Positions 41,825 to 51,430 of a DNA stretch of 64,000 bases are shown here, piece after piece; the stretch's first letter is position 1, and every line of letters begins with the position of its first letter. Origin of the DNA: CANMUM01 sp965263365. Lineage in GTDB: Bacteria; Pseudomonadota; Alphaproteobacteria; Rhodobacterales; Rhodobacteraceae. A program made the translations under genes and the position numbers. The notes under the pieces were generated by a model. That model was not told the origin of the DNA, ran no database searches, and was given only the letters and a program-made list of their open reading frames with translations. Where the stretch lies: contig OZ253672.1 of NCBI GenBank assembly GCA_965263365.1, positions 2,108,001 to 2,172,000 of the forward strand, given 5' to 3'.

Positions 41825-42883
41825 ATGACTGAATTTGAAAAGCTTGATCAAAGATCGAAAGAGATTTTTAAAACCCTTGTTGAAAATTATCTCAAGACGG
41901 GCGACCCAGTAGGCTCTAAGACTTTAGCTAATGAGATTTCGTATTCGCTTTCATCGGCAACGATACGAAATATTATGGCGGATTTGGAATATTTAGGCTT
42001 AATTGGCTCTCCCCATGTTTCGGCAGGTCGTTTGCCAACAGATCTTGGACTACGTTTTTTTGTTGATGGGATATTGGAAGTCCAAAACTTATCGCAAAAT
42101 GATCAATCGCTGATTGAGCAAAATATTCGTGGAAATGAAAATGATACAACGTCGCAACTTTTGGCGCGAACTGGCGGCGCGCTCTCGACGCTATCAAATT
42201 CCGCGAGCCTTGTATTGGCGCATAAAAAAGAAATGCGGATCAAGCATATTGATTTTGTGCAGCTTTCAAATGATCAAGCTTTTGTGATTCTTGTTGGTGA
42301 AGATGATAGTGTTGAAAATCGATTATTCGTGCCGCCAAAGGGTATGACGTCCTCGGATATGCGGAGGGCGGCAAATTTTGTCAACACTCACGCTCAGGGT
42401 CGAACGATTTCTGAACTCGACGTCATTTTAAAAGAAGCAATGAAGGCGCAACAAAGTGAAGTTGACGCTTTGATGAAGGAGCTTATCGAATTAGGGCAAA
42501 TCGCAGTTCTGACAGAGCGGGATAATGATACTTTGATTGTGCGAGGTCGTTCACATTTGATTTCCCAAGGCCAAGATGAATCGCAAATTCAGCAGGTTCA
42601 ACAACTTCTCGATGATCTTGAACACAAACGTGACTTGATTGAGCTTCTGTCGTTGACGGATCGTGCGCAGGGAGTTGCGGTATTTATTGGATCGGAGAAC
42701 AAATTGTTTTCTTTGAAGGGTTCATCTTTGGTGATTTCACCCTATATGAACGGAGAAGGTCAAATAATTGGTGCCGTGGGGGTTGTCGGACCGACGCGAT
42801 TGAATTATGCGCGTATCGTTCCGATGGTAAGCTATACGGCCGGACTGATTGGAAAAATGATTGATGATGAGGAAAAGCGATGA
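41825..42883 (+). CDS. hrcA: Heat-inducible transcription repressor HrcA
   Basis: A 352-residue repressor: an N-terminal winged helix (DPVGSKTLANEISYSLSSATIRN followed by MADLEYLGLIGSPHVSAGRLPT; key residues VGS, LS.ATIRN and HxSAGRxPT) and a C-terminal GAF-like dimerisation domain. It represses class I heat-shock genes by binding CIRCE. I found no CIRCE inverted repeat in the 180 bp upstream, so its targets (groE and others) lie elsewhere. grpE overlaps its stop by ATGA. Confidence 0.95.
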   Translation: MTEFEKLDQRSKEIFKTLVENYLKTGDPVGSKTLANEISYSLSSATIRNIMADLEYLGLIGSPHVSAGRLPTDLGLRFFVDGILEVQNLSQNDQSLIEQNIRGNENDTTSQLLARTGGALSTLSNSASLVLAHKKEMRIKHIDFVQLSNDQAFVILVGEDDSVENRLFVPPKGMTSSDMRRAANFVNTHAQGRTISELDVILKEAMKAQQSEVDALMKELIELGQIAVLTERDNDTLIVRGRSHLISQGQDESQIQQVQQLLDDLEHKRDLIELLSLTDRAQGVAVFIGSENKLFSLKGSSLVISPYMNGEGQIIGAVGVVGPTRLNYARIVPMVSYTAGLIGKMIDDEEKR

Positions 42884-43485
42884 GTGGCGATAAAGAAGAA
42901 GCGCAAGATGAGTTTTTAGACGATCCTGAAATGCTGGACACGGAAGAAGCCGAAGAAGAACAGCAACTTTATGACGATCCGAAGGTCCAAGTTGGCATTT
43001 TAATTGAAGAGCGTGATGATTATAAAGATCGTTGGATGCGCGCAGTTGCCGAGACAGATAACGTGCGGAAACGAGCCATGAAAGACGCGCAAAATGCAGC
43101 TTCAAGTGCGGTATCAAAAATCGCCGAAGATGTTGTCAATGTATATAATAATCTCAATCGCGCTTTGGCCGCCATTACCGATGAACAACGAGAGGCAAAC
43201 GCCAGCTTAGTCGAGGGTATTGAGCTTACGCAAAAAGAAATATTCGCAATATTTGAGAAAAACCGTATTGAGCTCATTGAACCAAAAGTGGGCGATGTTT
43301 TTGATCCAAATTTGCATCAAGCCATGTTTGAGGCGCCCGTGCCGGGGACGCAAGCGGGCGATATTATCCAAGTCACGGCGGTGGGCTATCAAGTAGGCGG
43401 GCGCCTAAAGGCCGCGCAAGTTGGTGTCAGTTCGATGGCAGATGGTGGTGACGCTAAGCGCGAAAATGAGGAAAGCGCTGAATAA
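42880..43485 (+). CDS. grpE: Nucleotide exchange factor GrpE
   Basis: A 201-residue co-chaperone for DnaK. An acidic disordered start rich in Glu and Asp leads to a long helix (ERDDYKDRWMRAVAETDNVRKR, trimmed) and the compact C-terminal beta domain with FDPNLHQAMFEAPVPG and VGYQVGGRLKAAQVGVS. Partnering hrcA directly upstream is typical. A terminator hairpin is built from its last codons. Confidence 0.96.
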   Translation: MSGDKEEAQDEFLDDPEMLDTEEAEEEQQLYDDPKVQVGILIEERDDYKDRWMRAVAETDNVRKRAMKDAQNAASSAVSKIAEDVVNVYNNLNRALAAITDEQREANASLVEGIELTQKEIFAIFEKNRIELIEPKVGDVFDPNLHQAMFEAPVPGTQAGDIIQVTAVGYQVGGRLKAAQVGVSSMADGGDAKRENEESAE

Positions 43486-43496
43486 ATCAGCGCTTT
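43472..43496 (+). terminator. Terminator hairpin overlapping the grpE stop codon
   Basis: AAAGCGCTGA (43472-43481), a 5 nt loop and TCAGCGCTTT (43487-43496) form a perfect 10 bp stem. The grpE stop TAA lies across the loop. A second, weaker GC-rich hairpin at 43551-43568 followed by TTTGT may back it up. Confidence 0.7.
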
Positions 43497-44244
43497 ATCA
43501 AGTTATTTGAGATCGACTTTGGCTTCGGGAAAACAATTGGACCCTTTTGTGCGCGCCTAAAGGTGCGCTTTGTATTGAGAATCATTTCTAAAATAGTGGA
43601 CTGTTTATTTGCTGCGCTATTTTGTGAAATGCGAGAGGCGGCAGAATTGTCTAGGCGTCAATTTGTTCTGAACGAATAAGATAACCGAGACACAACCCCA
43701 AAACGACATCAAAGCCGAGACACAATGATCCCCATCAACTCGGAGAAAGATCCAACATGATCAAGTAAACCACTTCGTCAAACAGGCCGTGACCCATAAG
43801 TCCAATAACCACAAACTTATACGTGCGTCCAAAAAAACGAGCATAAAGAAGCAGATCGCCACCAGGGTTTGAGAAAATTCACTACCATGAGAATCAAAAG
43901 CAAAAACTACTTAAAAACTCAAGATCAAAGCCAAAGTTATCATCCATGTGCTGCGTTGGAAAACAATTTGGCAAAGATACATCAATCAAATTGAGATTGA
44001 TCCTACAATAGATTCGATTAGCACAAGAATAATTTCACTGAGTATATTCATGCGCGGAGACTATGCGGCTTCAAGAGTGGGCGTGAAAGAAAATTTAATT
44101 TCAACTTAGGATCGAAGATGATGCGCCGAGCTGGCTTTTAATACCCGAAGTCGAGCGTATTGACGAAAGAGGTTCGCGTCATGATTGCTTTTCTAAGCTA
44201 ATCTTTGCCGTCAATATTGCCCGAACTGGATCAAGAAGAATGCG
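43497..44244. other. Gene-poor gap between grpE and the DUF3047 gene
   Basis: About 750 bp with no supportable gene on either strand; stop codons are frequent in all frames. It holds the backup hairpin at 43551-43568 and an 11 bp direct repeat (CCGAGACACAA at 43685 and 43715, 30 bp apart). The base texture is irregular, as in decayed coding DNA, but I could not match any fragment to a known family. Confidence 0.5.
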
Positions 44245-44868
44245 CTAGTTAAGCGTAATCGCCGAAATTTGTGCGTTGACGTTCGCTTTTGAATCATCAC
44301 TATCAGAGGAAATCGCAATCCCGATGAGTTCGCCATTGCCCCCAAACGCATTCGCATAATCGGTTTTCAGATTGACATTTTCATTGTGGCTGCCTGTTCC
44401 TGCAGGGCGCAAAATGACAGATTGTCCACGACCTTGCATGTACGGATTAGAAAATTTCGTGCCACGCGCAGCATTACCACCATGCGTATAGACGAGGGCT
44501 TTCACGGACGAGTTTCTCAGTAGGCTTGTTGCGGACTGATTGCGTAAGGCGTTGGCTTCGCCGCTCGGCGCAAATATAAAATAGATCGCAATATTGCGAT
44601 CGTCGCCGCCTTTGTTGCTCAAGTTTGTAGCTGGAACAGAGCTTGATACCGACCAGTTCCAACTTGCAGAAGATGCGTCACTGACGGCACGGTATAAAAT
44701 GGATACTGCAGATTGCGCATTGATCGAAAGCGAACTGCTCGATTGCCCATAAATTACGGCTGTTTTTAAGGGAAATTTTTGATGCGACCAGTCGCCATAG
44801 CCAACGGTTGCCGCATGAATTGTCGATGCGGCAAAAAGCGCCGCTGCTGTTGTTAATAAATGTTTCAT
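44245..44868 (-). CDS. Exported DUF3047-like protein
   Basis: A protein of 207 residues with a signal peptide (MKHLLTTAAALFAASTIHAA). The mature part resembles DUF3047: an early W..FP..T.Y pattern (SHQKFPLKTAVIYG), SAVSILYRAVSDASSASWNW, then GGDDRNIAIYFIF and a late ELIGIAISSDSDDSKAN motif. These proteins are periplasmic or secreted beta-rich domains of unknown role. It stands next to a long gap and 30 bp from the end of mutS on the same strand, so it could be read with or after mutS. Confidence 0.72.
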   Translation of the reverse strand: MKHLLTTAAALFAASTIHAATVGYGDWSHQKFPLKTAVIYGQSSSSLSINAQSAVSILYRAVSDASSASWNWSVSSSVPATNLSNKGGDDRNIAIYFIFAPSGEANALRNQSATSLLRNSSVKALVYTHGGNAARGTKFSNPYMQGRGQSVILRPAGTGSHNENVNLKTDYANAFGGNGELIGIAISSDSDDSKANVNAQISAITLN

Positions 44869-44898
44869 ATGATTTCATTCGCGTGAAGACGAATTTTG

Positions 44899-47493
44899 TT
44901 ACAAATTTTTTTCTGACTTCGCACTTTCAATCAATGCATAGAGTTTTTCGAGGGCTTCCCGCGGGGTTAAAAAATCTGCATTTAGATCACGAAGTTCTGC
45001 GAGTGTCGCTGAAGGGGCTATCTCGGGTTGTTCTGAAAATGCGCTGTCAAATAAAGGGAGTTCACCGAGTTCTTGATATGATGATTTTTGTTCAAATTGA
45101 TCAAGCAAAAGCCGTGCGCGATCAACAACTGCTCGCGGTAATCCCGCTAATTTTGCAACCTCAACCCCATAAGATCGCGCGGCCGCGCCTTTGCGAACTT
45201 CGTGAAGAAAAATAATTTCGTCTTCCCACTCCCGAATGGCAACATGTGCGCTGGTTAATTGTGGATATTGTTTTTCGAGTTGAGTCAATTCGTGAAAATG
45301 GGTTGCAAAAAGACCGCGACATTTGACGTTTTCAAGTAGATATTCGAGCACCGCCCAAGCGATGGAAAGACCGTCATAAGTTGCGGTTCCCCGTCCAATT
45401 TCATCCAAAATAACCAGAGATTTTTTGCTTGCTTGATTTAAGATCGCGGCGGTTTCAATCATCTCAACCATGAAGGTTGAACGCCCTCGCGCAAGATCAT
45501 CAGCGGCGCCAATTCGTGAAAATATTTTATCAACGATCCCAATTTCCGCGTGTTCAGCCGGCACATAAAAACCCGCTTGAGCCAATATGGTAATGATGGC
45601 ATTTTGACGTAAGAATGTAGACTTACCTGCCATATTGGGGCCCGTGATTAGCCAAAGTGGTTGATCGGTTAGATTGCAATTATTTGCGATAAAATCTTGA
45701 CCATCGGCTTGCATTGCCGCTTCGACTACGGGATGCCGTCCTCCGGTGATTTTGAAGGCATGATCATCACTTAATTGGGGCCGTGTCCACCCATTTTGAA
45801 TGTGGGTGATTTGCGCTTGTAAGATATCCACTTCGCCAACCGCATCCGCAATTTTCGTGATGTCGTCATGTCGGGCCTGTATTTTGTCAGTCCATTCCTC
45901 AAAACATTGTTTCTCAAATTTGATCGCGTCTTCTGTTGCACTCAAAATGCGCGTTTGTAATGCGTTTAATTCTGTTGTTGTAAAGCGGATTGCGTTTGCC
46001 GTGGTTTGGCGATGAATAAAAGTTTGCGCCATGGTTTCGTCCAACATTTTCTTTGCATGGGTTGCGGGAACCTCAATGAAATAGCCCAAGACATTATTGA
46101 ACTTAATTTTGAGCGCGGAAATGTCGGCAAAGGTGCTGTACTCGGCTTGCTTTTGTGCAATGACTTGGCGGGCGTTGTCGCGAAGTGCACGGAGTTCATC
46201 AAGTTCTTTATAAATGCCATCTTTCAAAAAACCACCTTCGCGAACCAAGGCGGGGGGTGTTTCTGAAATTTTGGTTCGAATCTGTTCAGCGATGTCTTGC
46301 GATAAGCAAAGATCAGCGTGAAGTTTTGATAAATTTGCCTTGTTCGGAATATATTTTGCGATCTGGTTGGCATGATGAATGCCTTCGCCCAATATTCTCA
46401 AATCTCTCGGGCTACCGCGCCCGATATTTAAACGCATATAGGCGCGTTCAAAATCTGACATTGATTTGACGTGAGTGCGGATGTCTGAAATGGGGGGCTG
46501 GCTTTCTGAAAAAGCACGGATCAGCTCATGCCGCTCTTGGATTTGGTTGCGTGCGCGAAGGGGTGTTTTGAGACGCTCCTCAAAACGACGGGCACCTATG
46601 CTTGAAAGGGTTTTATCCACAACATCAAGCAGCGAGCCTTTGCGACCGCCTGAAAGAGCAGATGTTAATTCGAGATTTCGCCGCGTCGCCGCATCAATTT
46701 GCAGACCGCTCCCTTGTTGAAGTTGTGTAGGTTGTCGCAGTTTTTGATGGGTGTCGATTTGGGTGATCGCGAGATAATCAGCAATTCCGGACATGGCAGA
46801 AATTTCTGCGCGCGAAAAATTTCCCAGTGCATCAAGAGAGGCGACTTGAAATAATTTTGTAAGTTTGCGTGTTCCGTTTTCGACGTCAAAGCTTGCGCGC
46901 GTGATTGGCGAATTATAGGGTACGAGCTCTTCAAAAATGGGTTGATGAAGTCCTTCAGGATAAATGAGTTCATTTGGTGCGATTGCGGCAATTTGTGTGT
47001 CGAGATCATCGCGGATGACGGTGACGAAAAACTCGCCAGTTGATATATCTGTCCAAGCGATCGCCGCGTCTTCGCGGATCGAAGAAAAGGCTGCAAGAAA
47101 GTTATGTGAACGGTTTTCGAGGAGATTATCTTCGGTCAGGGTACCAGGTGTAACAAGTCGGACAACCGCGCGTTTAACGACAGATTTTGAACCCCGTTTT
47201 TTGGCTTCCGCTGGATCTTCCATTTGTTCACAAATAGCGACATGACGACCCGTTTTTATGAGGCGGTGTAAATAGTTTTCATGTGAATGAACGGGCACTC
47301 CGCACATTGGGATTTCTTCGCCGAGATGTTTGCCACGATGTGTGAGGGTAATATCGAGAATTTCCGCCGCATCTTTGGCGTCGTCAAAAAATAGCTCATA
47401 AAAATCCCCCATTCTGTAAAAGAGCAGGGCGTCAGGGTAACTGGACTTGATCTCCAGAAATTGCGCCATCATAGGGGTAGGTTGATTGCTCAC
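44899..47493 (-). CDS. mutS: DNA mismatch repair protein MutS
   Basis: An 864-residue mismatch-recognition ATPase with all domains. The mismatch-contacting FYRMGDFYELF motif is near residue 26-36, followed by connector, lever, clamp, and the ATPase with Walker A GPNMAGKSTFLRQN, Walker B SLVILDEIGRGTATYDG (key DEIGRGT) and FATHFHELTQLE. GTG 47493 follows AGAGGGA; ATG 47472 is an alternative. It begins 8 nt after the PfkB kinase stop, an unusual partner. Confidence 0.97.
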   Translation of the reverse strand: MSNQPTPMMAQFLEIKSSYPDALLFYRMGDFYELFFDDAKDAAEILDITLTHRGKHLGEEIPMCGVPVHSHENYLHRLIKTGRHVAICEQMEDPAEAKKRGSKSVVKRAVVRLVTPGTLTEDNLLENRSHNFLAAFSSIREDAAIAWTDISTGEFFVTVIRDDLDTQIAAIAPNELIYPEGLHQPIFEELVPYNSPITRASFDVENGTRKLTKLFQVASLDALGNFSRAEISAMSGIADYLAITQIDTHQKLRQPTQLQQGSGLQIDAATRRNLELTSALSGGRKGSLLDVVDKTLSSIGARRFEERLKTPLRARNQIQERHELIRAFSESQPPISDIRTHVKSMSDFERAYMRLNIGRGSPRDLRILGEGIHHANQIAKYIPNKANLSKLHADLCLSQDIAEQIRTKISETPPALVREGGFLKDGIYKELDELRALRDNARQVIAQKQAEYSTFADISALKIKFNNVLGYFIEVPATHAKKMLDETMAQTFIHRQTTANAIRFTTTELNALQTRILSATEDAIKFEKQCFEEWTDKIQARHDDITKIADAVGEVDILQAQITHIQNGWTRPQLSDDHAFKITGGRHPVVEAAMQADGQDFIANNCNLTDQPLWLITGPNMAGKSTFLRQNAIITILAQAGFYVPAEHAEIGIVDKIFSRIGAADDLARGRSTFMVEMIETAAILNQASKKSLVILDEIGRGTATYDGLSIAWAVLEYLLENVKCRGLFATHFHELTQLEKQYPQLTSAHVAIREWEDEIIFLHEVRKGAAARSYGVEVAKLAGLPRAVVDRARLLLDQFEQKSSYQELGELPLFDSAFSEQPEIAPSATLAELRDLNADFLTPREALEKLYALIESAKSEKNL

Positions 47494-47501
47494 AGTCCCT
47501 C

Positions 47502-48404
47502 TTAAAATGAAAGTATTTCTTCATGTGTCGGGGCATTGGCTCCCGCTCTCGTACAATTAATCGCCGCCGCATTCACCGCATATTCAAGCGCATTTTGAAG
47601 CGTTGTATCATCGGGGTTTTCAATCTGATCTTCACGCAATATCCATGACAACGTGGCGCCTGAAAAACAATCGCCAGCACCAACTGTGTCCACCACTTCA
47701 ATTTTGGGAATATTTACAGAACCTGAACCATTGGGTGTTAACCAATGTGCGCCCTTGCTGCCTTCGGTCAAGAAGCCAACCTTGATATTATAAGTATTCA
47801 TAACCCGTTCAATATAGTGCCGCGGATCCTCGTTAGGGGCAAGCCATTCAATGTCTTCATCGGAAAGCTTAACGTAATCAGTCACATCATAAATTTTGTG
47901 GAGACGTTCAATATAGCTATCGCGATCTTTGATAAAACTTGGTCGCACATTGGGATCAACAAAAATTGGACAAGAGATATTTGACACAAATTCACACCAA
48001 ATATCAGCGTCATCCCCGTCGGCAAGTGCCAGACCACCAATGTAAAATGCGCGGGCGTTTTTGGGCATCACTTCCGATAATTTATCTTTCGAAATATCTC
48101 GATCAGCGGCTTTATCGCGGACAAAGCTATAAGTGGGATGACCATTTTGATCTTTTTTTACGATTGCGAGACCTGAAGGCTGGCGCGAACGTGAACTTAA
48201 GGCGCGTAAGTTAAGTGCGTTCATTTCTTCGATAAAGCCATCGCCAAAAATATCGTCTGAAATTGGCGATAGATAGCCAGTTTCAGTTTGCATTTTGGCG
48301 GCAGCTTTTGCGACATTATAGGGCCCGCCGCCATTAAAGGCTTCAAAACGCCGTGGTTCAAATTCAATGAGGTCTACAATGGTTTCACCAGCAATAACGA
48401 GCAT
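47502..48404 (-). CDS. PfkB-family carbohydrate kinase (fructokinase-like)
   Basis: A 300-residue ribokinase-family kinase. GGGPYNVAKAAAKM near the N-terminus and DTVGAGDCFSGATLSW near the C-terminus (catalytic aspartate in GAGD) are the two PfkB signatures. Overall it resembles bacterial fructokinases, but ribokinase-family specificities overlap and no sugar transport genes lie near. It shares direction and an 8 nt gap with mutS and is divergent from the MurF-like gene. Confidence 0.87.
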   Translation of the reverse strand: MLVIAGETIVDLIEFEPRRFEAFNGGGPYNVAKAAAKMQTETGYLSPISDDIFGDGFIEEMNALNLRALSSRSRQPSGLAIVKKDQNGHPTYSFVRDKAADRDISKDKLSEVMPKNARAFYIGGLALADGDDADIWCEFVSNISCPIFVDPNVRPSFIKDRDSYIERLHKIYDVTDYVKLSDEDIEWLAPNEDPRHYIERVMNTYNIKVGFLTEGSKGAHWLTPNGSGSVNIPKIEVVDTVGAGDCFSGATLSWILREDQIENPDDTTLQNALEYAVNAAAINCTRAGANAPTHEEILSF

Positions 48405-48617
48405 AATTTATTCTCTTGTTTGTCTGGAGTTTATTAGAGTTATTTGGGGTAAAGTTCAATTGCTGTTTGGATTTGTGCAAAGTATATGCGTGAGATTATT
48501 GATGAAGGTGTATATTGATTGCAAATCTTAACTTGGCGCAAATATCGGTTTTTGTACTATCCCAAATGAAAATTTAACGATATAGAATTTATATCGGTAA
48601 TAATTTAAGAATAATTT

Positions 48618-50114
48618 ATGCAAAAATTTAATAAGAATATGAATGTATCGGGTTGGACTCTTGGCAGCCTTGTCGAAACTATTAGTGGGAAAGCGTCACC
48701 GAGTTTGAAAATCGATCAGGTGGTCAAGAATTTTTTTGTTGGCGCGTGGTCTTGTGAGGCCGGATCGGTGTATGTGCCATTGAGATATCCGCCTGATTTG
48801 ATGGGCGGAAACGTGATGATTGGGCGTGCGTTGAAACGCGGCGCGGTTGGTGTGATTGTTGATGAAGATGAACATTTGTCTGATGATGTGCCTTATATTC
48901 GCGTAGCTGATGTCAATGAGGCCGCACAAAAAATAGCTCAAATTTCAAGAGATCGTTTCCAAGGTAAAATGGTTGCGGTAACGGGTACGGCAGGTAAGAC
49001 AACAACGGTTGCGATGACAGCTCGAATCATGCGTGAACATGGAAAGACGTGGGCGACTAAAAATAATAATAACTTAAGACCACATGTCACGCTAAACGTG
49101 GCGAGCTTACCAACCGACGCTTCATATGGATCCATGGAGGTTGCTTTAAGTCGTGATCATATGGTGAGCACATCATCATCGATTGTAAGGCCACATGTTG
49201 CGATTATTACATCTATTGGAACCGGCCATTCTGAGGCATTTTTGAATAGTGGCAAAGACCCATTTGAAGCAGTTTTTGAAGAAAAAATGAGCATTGCTAA
49301 GAGTGTGGTTGATGGCGGCAGCCTTGTGCTTCCGAGCTTTCAAGACAATTCTGAAAAAATGTTGAAGGTTGCCAAGACCTATAAAAATTTGGGCCAGATA
49401 ATCACTTGCGGATATCTTGATAGTGATGATGTGCAAATTATAGAGCAAGTCGAACATAGCACTAAGTCAGACGTTCGCATTAAGGTCTTGGGTCAAGAAA
49501 TATCTTATACGATTCCCAGTACTGGATTGCATTTGATACAAGATAGCGCGCTTGCAATCGGTGCGGCAGTGGCCTGTGGAATTCCTTTCGAGTGTTTTGA
49601 AAGCGTAAAAGACACCAACAGAACAATGAGCGCTTTTACACGCTTTCGTGGACAATTTCAGGATAAAACTGTAGAAATTATCAACGATAGTTTTAACTCT
49701 ACAGATGTTAATGTTTTAGGCTTTTGCAAAATGCTCAGCGAAAGAAAAAATGTTAGCCGACGCATTCTCGTATTGGGCGATATCCCGAGACTAGCAGATT
49801 TTAGTAAAGAAATTCATGAAGGATTAGCGCCAAAAATAGATGGGTTCGGTTTTGATCATGTTTTTGCAGCTGGACCGAATATGGCCTATATGGTGGAAAA
49901 GCTAAAAACACCAGCAACGCATTTTGCGAATTATCGCAGTATGGTTAAAAACCTCTACTTTAATCTTCAAAACGGAGATCTAATCGGTTTAAACGGAAGT
50001 GCTTATTCAGATTTTGGGAATGTGTTTACTCTGTTAAAAAAGCGTGCCAAATCTGTTAAGGTTGCGAGTGTTGATTGGAGCATCGACAAAGAAACTGAAA
50101 ATTCTCCAAAATAA
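48618..50114 (+). CDS. Orphan MurF-like Mur ligase-family protein
   Basis: A 498-residue protein with the three Mur ligase domains: a substrate-binding N-terminal domain (YPPDLMGGNVMIGRALKRGA), a central ATPase with the P-loop TGTAGKTTT and a KNNNNLRPHVTLN segment, and a C-terminal domain opening with INDSFNSTDVNVLGF. It departs from MurF: the NNxxGVPLTL motif reads NNNNLRPHVTL, and the conserved xNIGxxHL stretch reads TSIGTGHSEAF. It is outside any cell-wall cluster. It may ligate an amino acid to a non-peptidoglycan acceptor, or be a paralogous amide ligase in a secondary pathway. Confidence 0.75.
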   Translation: MQKFNKNMNVSGWTLGSLVETISGKASPSLKIDQVVKNFFVGAWSCEAGSVYVPLRYPPDLMGGNVMIGRALKRGAVGVIVDEDEHLSDDVPYIRVADVNEAAQKIAQISRDRFQGKMVAVTGTAGKTTTVAMTARIMREHGKTWATKNNNNLRPHVTLNVASLPTDASYGSMEVALSRDHMVSTSSSIVRPHVAIITSIGTGHSEAFLNSGKDPFEAVFEEKMSIAKSVVDGGSLVLPSFQDNSEKMLKVAKTYKNLGQIITCGYLDSDDVQIIEQVEHSTKSDVRIKVLGQEISYTIPSTGLHLIQDSALAIGAAVACGIPFECFESVKDTNRTMSAFTRFRGQFQDKTVEIINDSFNSTDVNVLGFCKMLSERKNVSRRILVLGDIPRLADFSKEIHEGLAPKIDGFGFDHVFAAGPNMAYMVEKLKTPATHFANYRSMVKNLYFNLQNGDLIGLNGSAYSDFGNVFTLLKKRAKSVKVASVDWSIDKETENSPK

Positions 50115-50203
50115 ACGTGAAAAGAATAGTTCAATTCTGTTTCGTGGTCGCTCAAAAATTGATGCCTGGCTCGTTATAAGTTGTTCGGCACGAGTTGAAT
50201 TCG

Positions 50204-51253
50204 TTAGTTGAGCCGTTCAAATGACGCGAATATTTCTATATGATCTGAAAAACGAAATTGGTCGATGATATTTAATCTGTTGATTTTCCAACCCGCATCT
50301 AAGAGGCATTTCGCGTCTCTTGCAAAGCTTTCTGGCGCGCAAGAAATATAGACAATATTTGCAAGGTTAGATTTTGCGAGGTTGACAATTTGTGCCTTCG
50401 CACCCGCGCGTGGGGGGTCAATTATCGCGGCATCAAATTGATCCAGTTCATTTTTATTGAGGGGGTCTCTAAAAAGGTCGCGCACAGAGGATTCTAAATG
50501 ATGCAATTGCAAGCGGTCGATATTGTTTTGCATCATTTTCACAAGTTTTTCATTTCCCTCAAAAGCATTTGCCTGTGCACTAAGCCCATAGGAAAATGTG
50601 CCGATCCCAGCAAAAAGATCAACGACCTTTCGCGCTGAATGAAGCGTTTGATGGCTCCACTCTCTCAACCAATTTTCGCATTCAATAGAAGCTTGTAAAA
50701 AGGGATGGGGCGGAATTTCAATCATCTGTCCGCTCATTTCAACGAGTGGCGGGCTATCATAATAGATCATATCTGAGCCTAGAATGAGTCGGCGGATTTG
50801 GTATTGAGAACTAATTTCAGCGATTTGTGCGCTTATTGATGGTTCAATAGCTTTGGAATTTTCAACAACGATATCTAAGCCATTTTCGCATTCCGTTATA
50901 TGCCATTTCAAAAGCGCGGTTCGGCTCCCAATTAGGGGCGAGATCATTTTGATGAATGGGATGGTTTGAAAAAGCCCTGACGAAATGATTTGGCACTCTT
51001 GAATAGGTATAATTTGATGTGATTTTTGCGCCATGTATCCGACTTGAACAAGCTTTTTAGTGCGTTTTGAAGTCAGGGTTGCGCGCCGTCGCGAATGTAA
51101 GGGAACTTGACGATATTGATCGATTTTTAAGTCAAGATTTTGCGATGCCAATGCTTCGAAAAGCAATTGAGTTTTACGATCTCTTTCTTGATCTAAACTG
51201 AGACCCTGAAATGTGCAGCTACCACAAGTTCCAAAATGTTGACATATATGCAT
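50204..51253 (-). CDS. RNA (uracil-C5) methyltransferase, RlmC/RlmD-like
   Basis: A 349-residue TrmA/RumA-family enzyme. The iron-sulfur cysteines are C4, C10, C13 and C87 (CQHFGTCGSC ... QECQ). SAM motifs VVDLFAGIGTFSYGL and DPPRAGAKAQI follow; the catalytic cysteine is in YISCAPESFARD, with the general-base glutamate in HIEIFASFER. There is no TRAM domain before the cluster, so it is shorter than E. coli RlmD and closer in size to RlmC. It methylates U747 or U1939 of 23S rRNA, or both, as in some single-enzyme bacteria. Confidence 0.85.
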   Translation of the reverse strand: MHICQHFGTCGSCTFQGLSLDQERDRKTQLLFEALASQNLDLKIDQYRQVPLHSRRRATLTSKRTKKLVQVGYMAQKSHQIIPIQECQIISSGLFQTIPFIKMISPLIGSRTALLKWHITECENGLDIVVENSKAIEPSISAQIAEISSQYQIRRLILGSDMIYYDSPPLVEMSGQMIEIPPHPFLQASIECENWLREWSHQTLHSARKVVDLFAGIGTFSYGLSAQANAFEGNEKLVKMMQNNIDRLQLHHLESSVRDLFRDPLNKNELDQFDAAIIDPPRAGAKAQIVNLAKSNLANIVYISCAPESFARDAKCLLDAGWKINRLNIIDQFRFSDHIEIFASFERLN

Positions 51254-51430
51254 GCGTGCCTATGCTTTTAAATTTTGCATTCTCGAAGTGAGGTTTTCAA
51301 TGCCTTACGTTTGACTTGATTTAAATAGATTTTCAAAATTCTACCAGCGAAAAAACTGTTTGGGAAATTTCTGAAAATTATGATGAGTGGCGTGGATTTT
51401 AGAAATGTACGCGATTGACCGTTTGAAATT

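Noticed and set aside
43685..43725. Two copies of CCGAGACACAA, 30 bp apart, considered as a CRISPR-like repeat
   Set aside because: Only two short copies, no further units and no cas genes.
50117..50150. Hairpin after the MurF-like gene considered as a terminator
   Set aside because: The stem relies on several G-U pairs and has no following T run.
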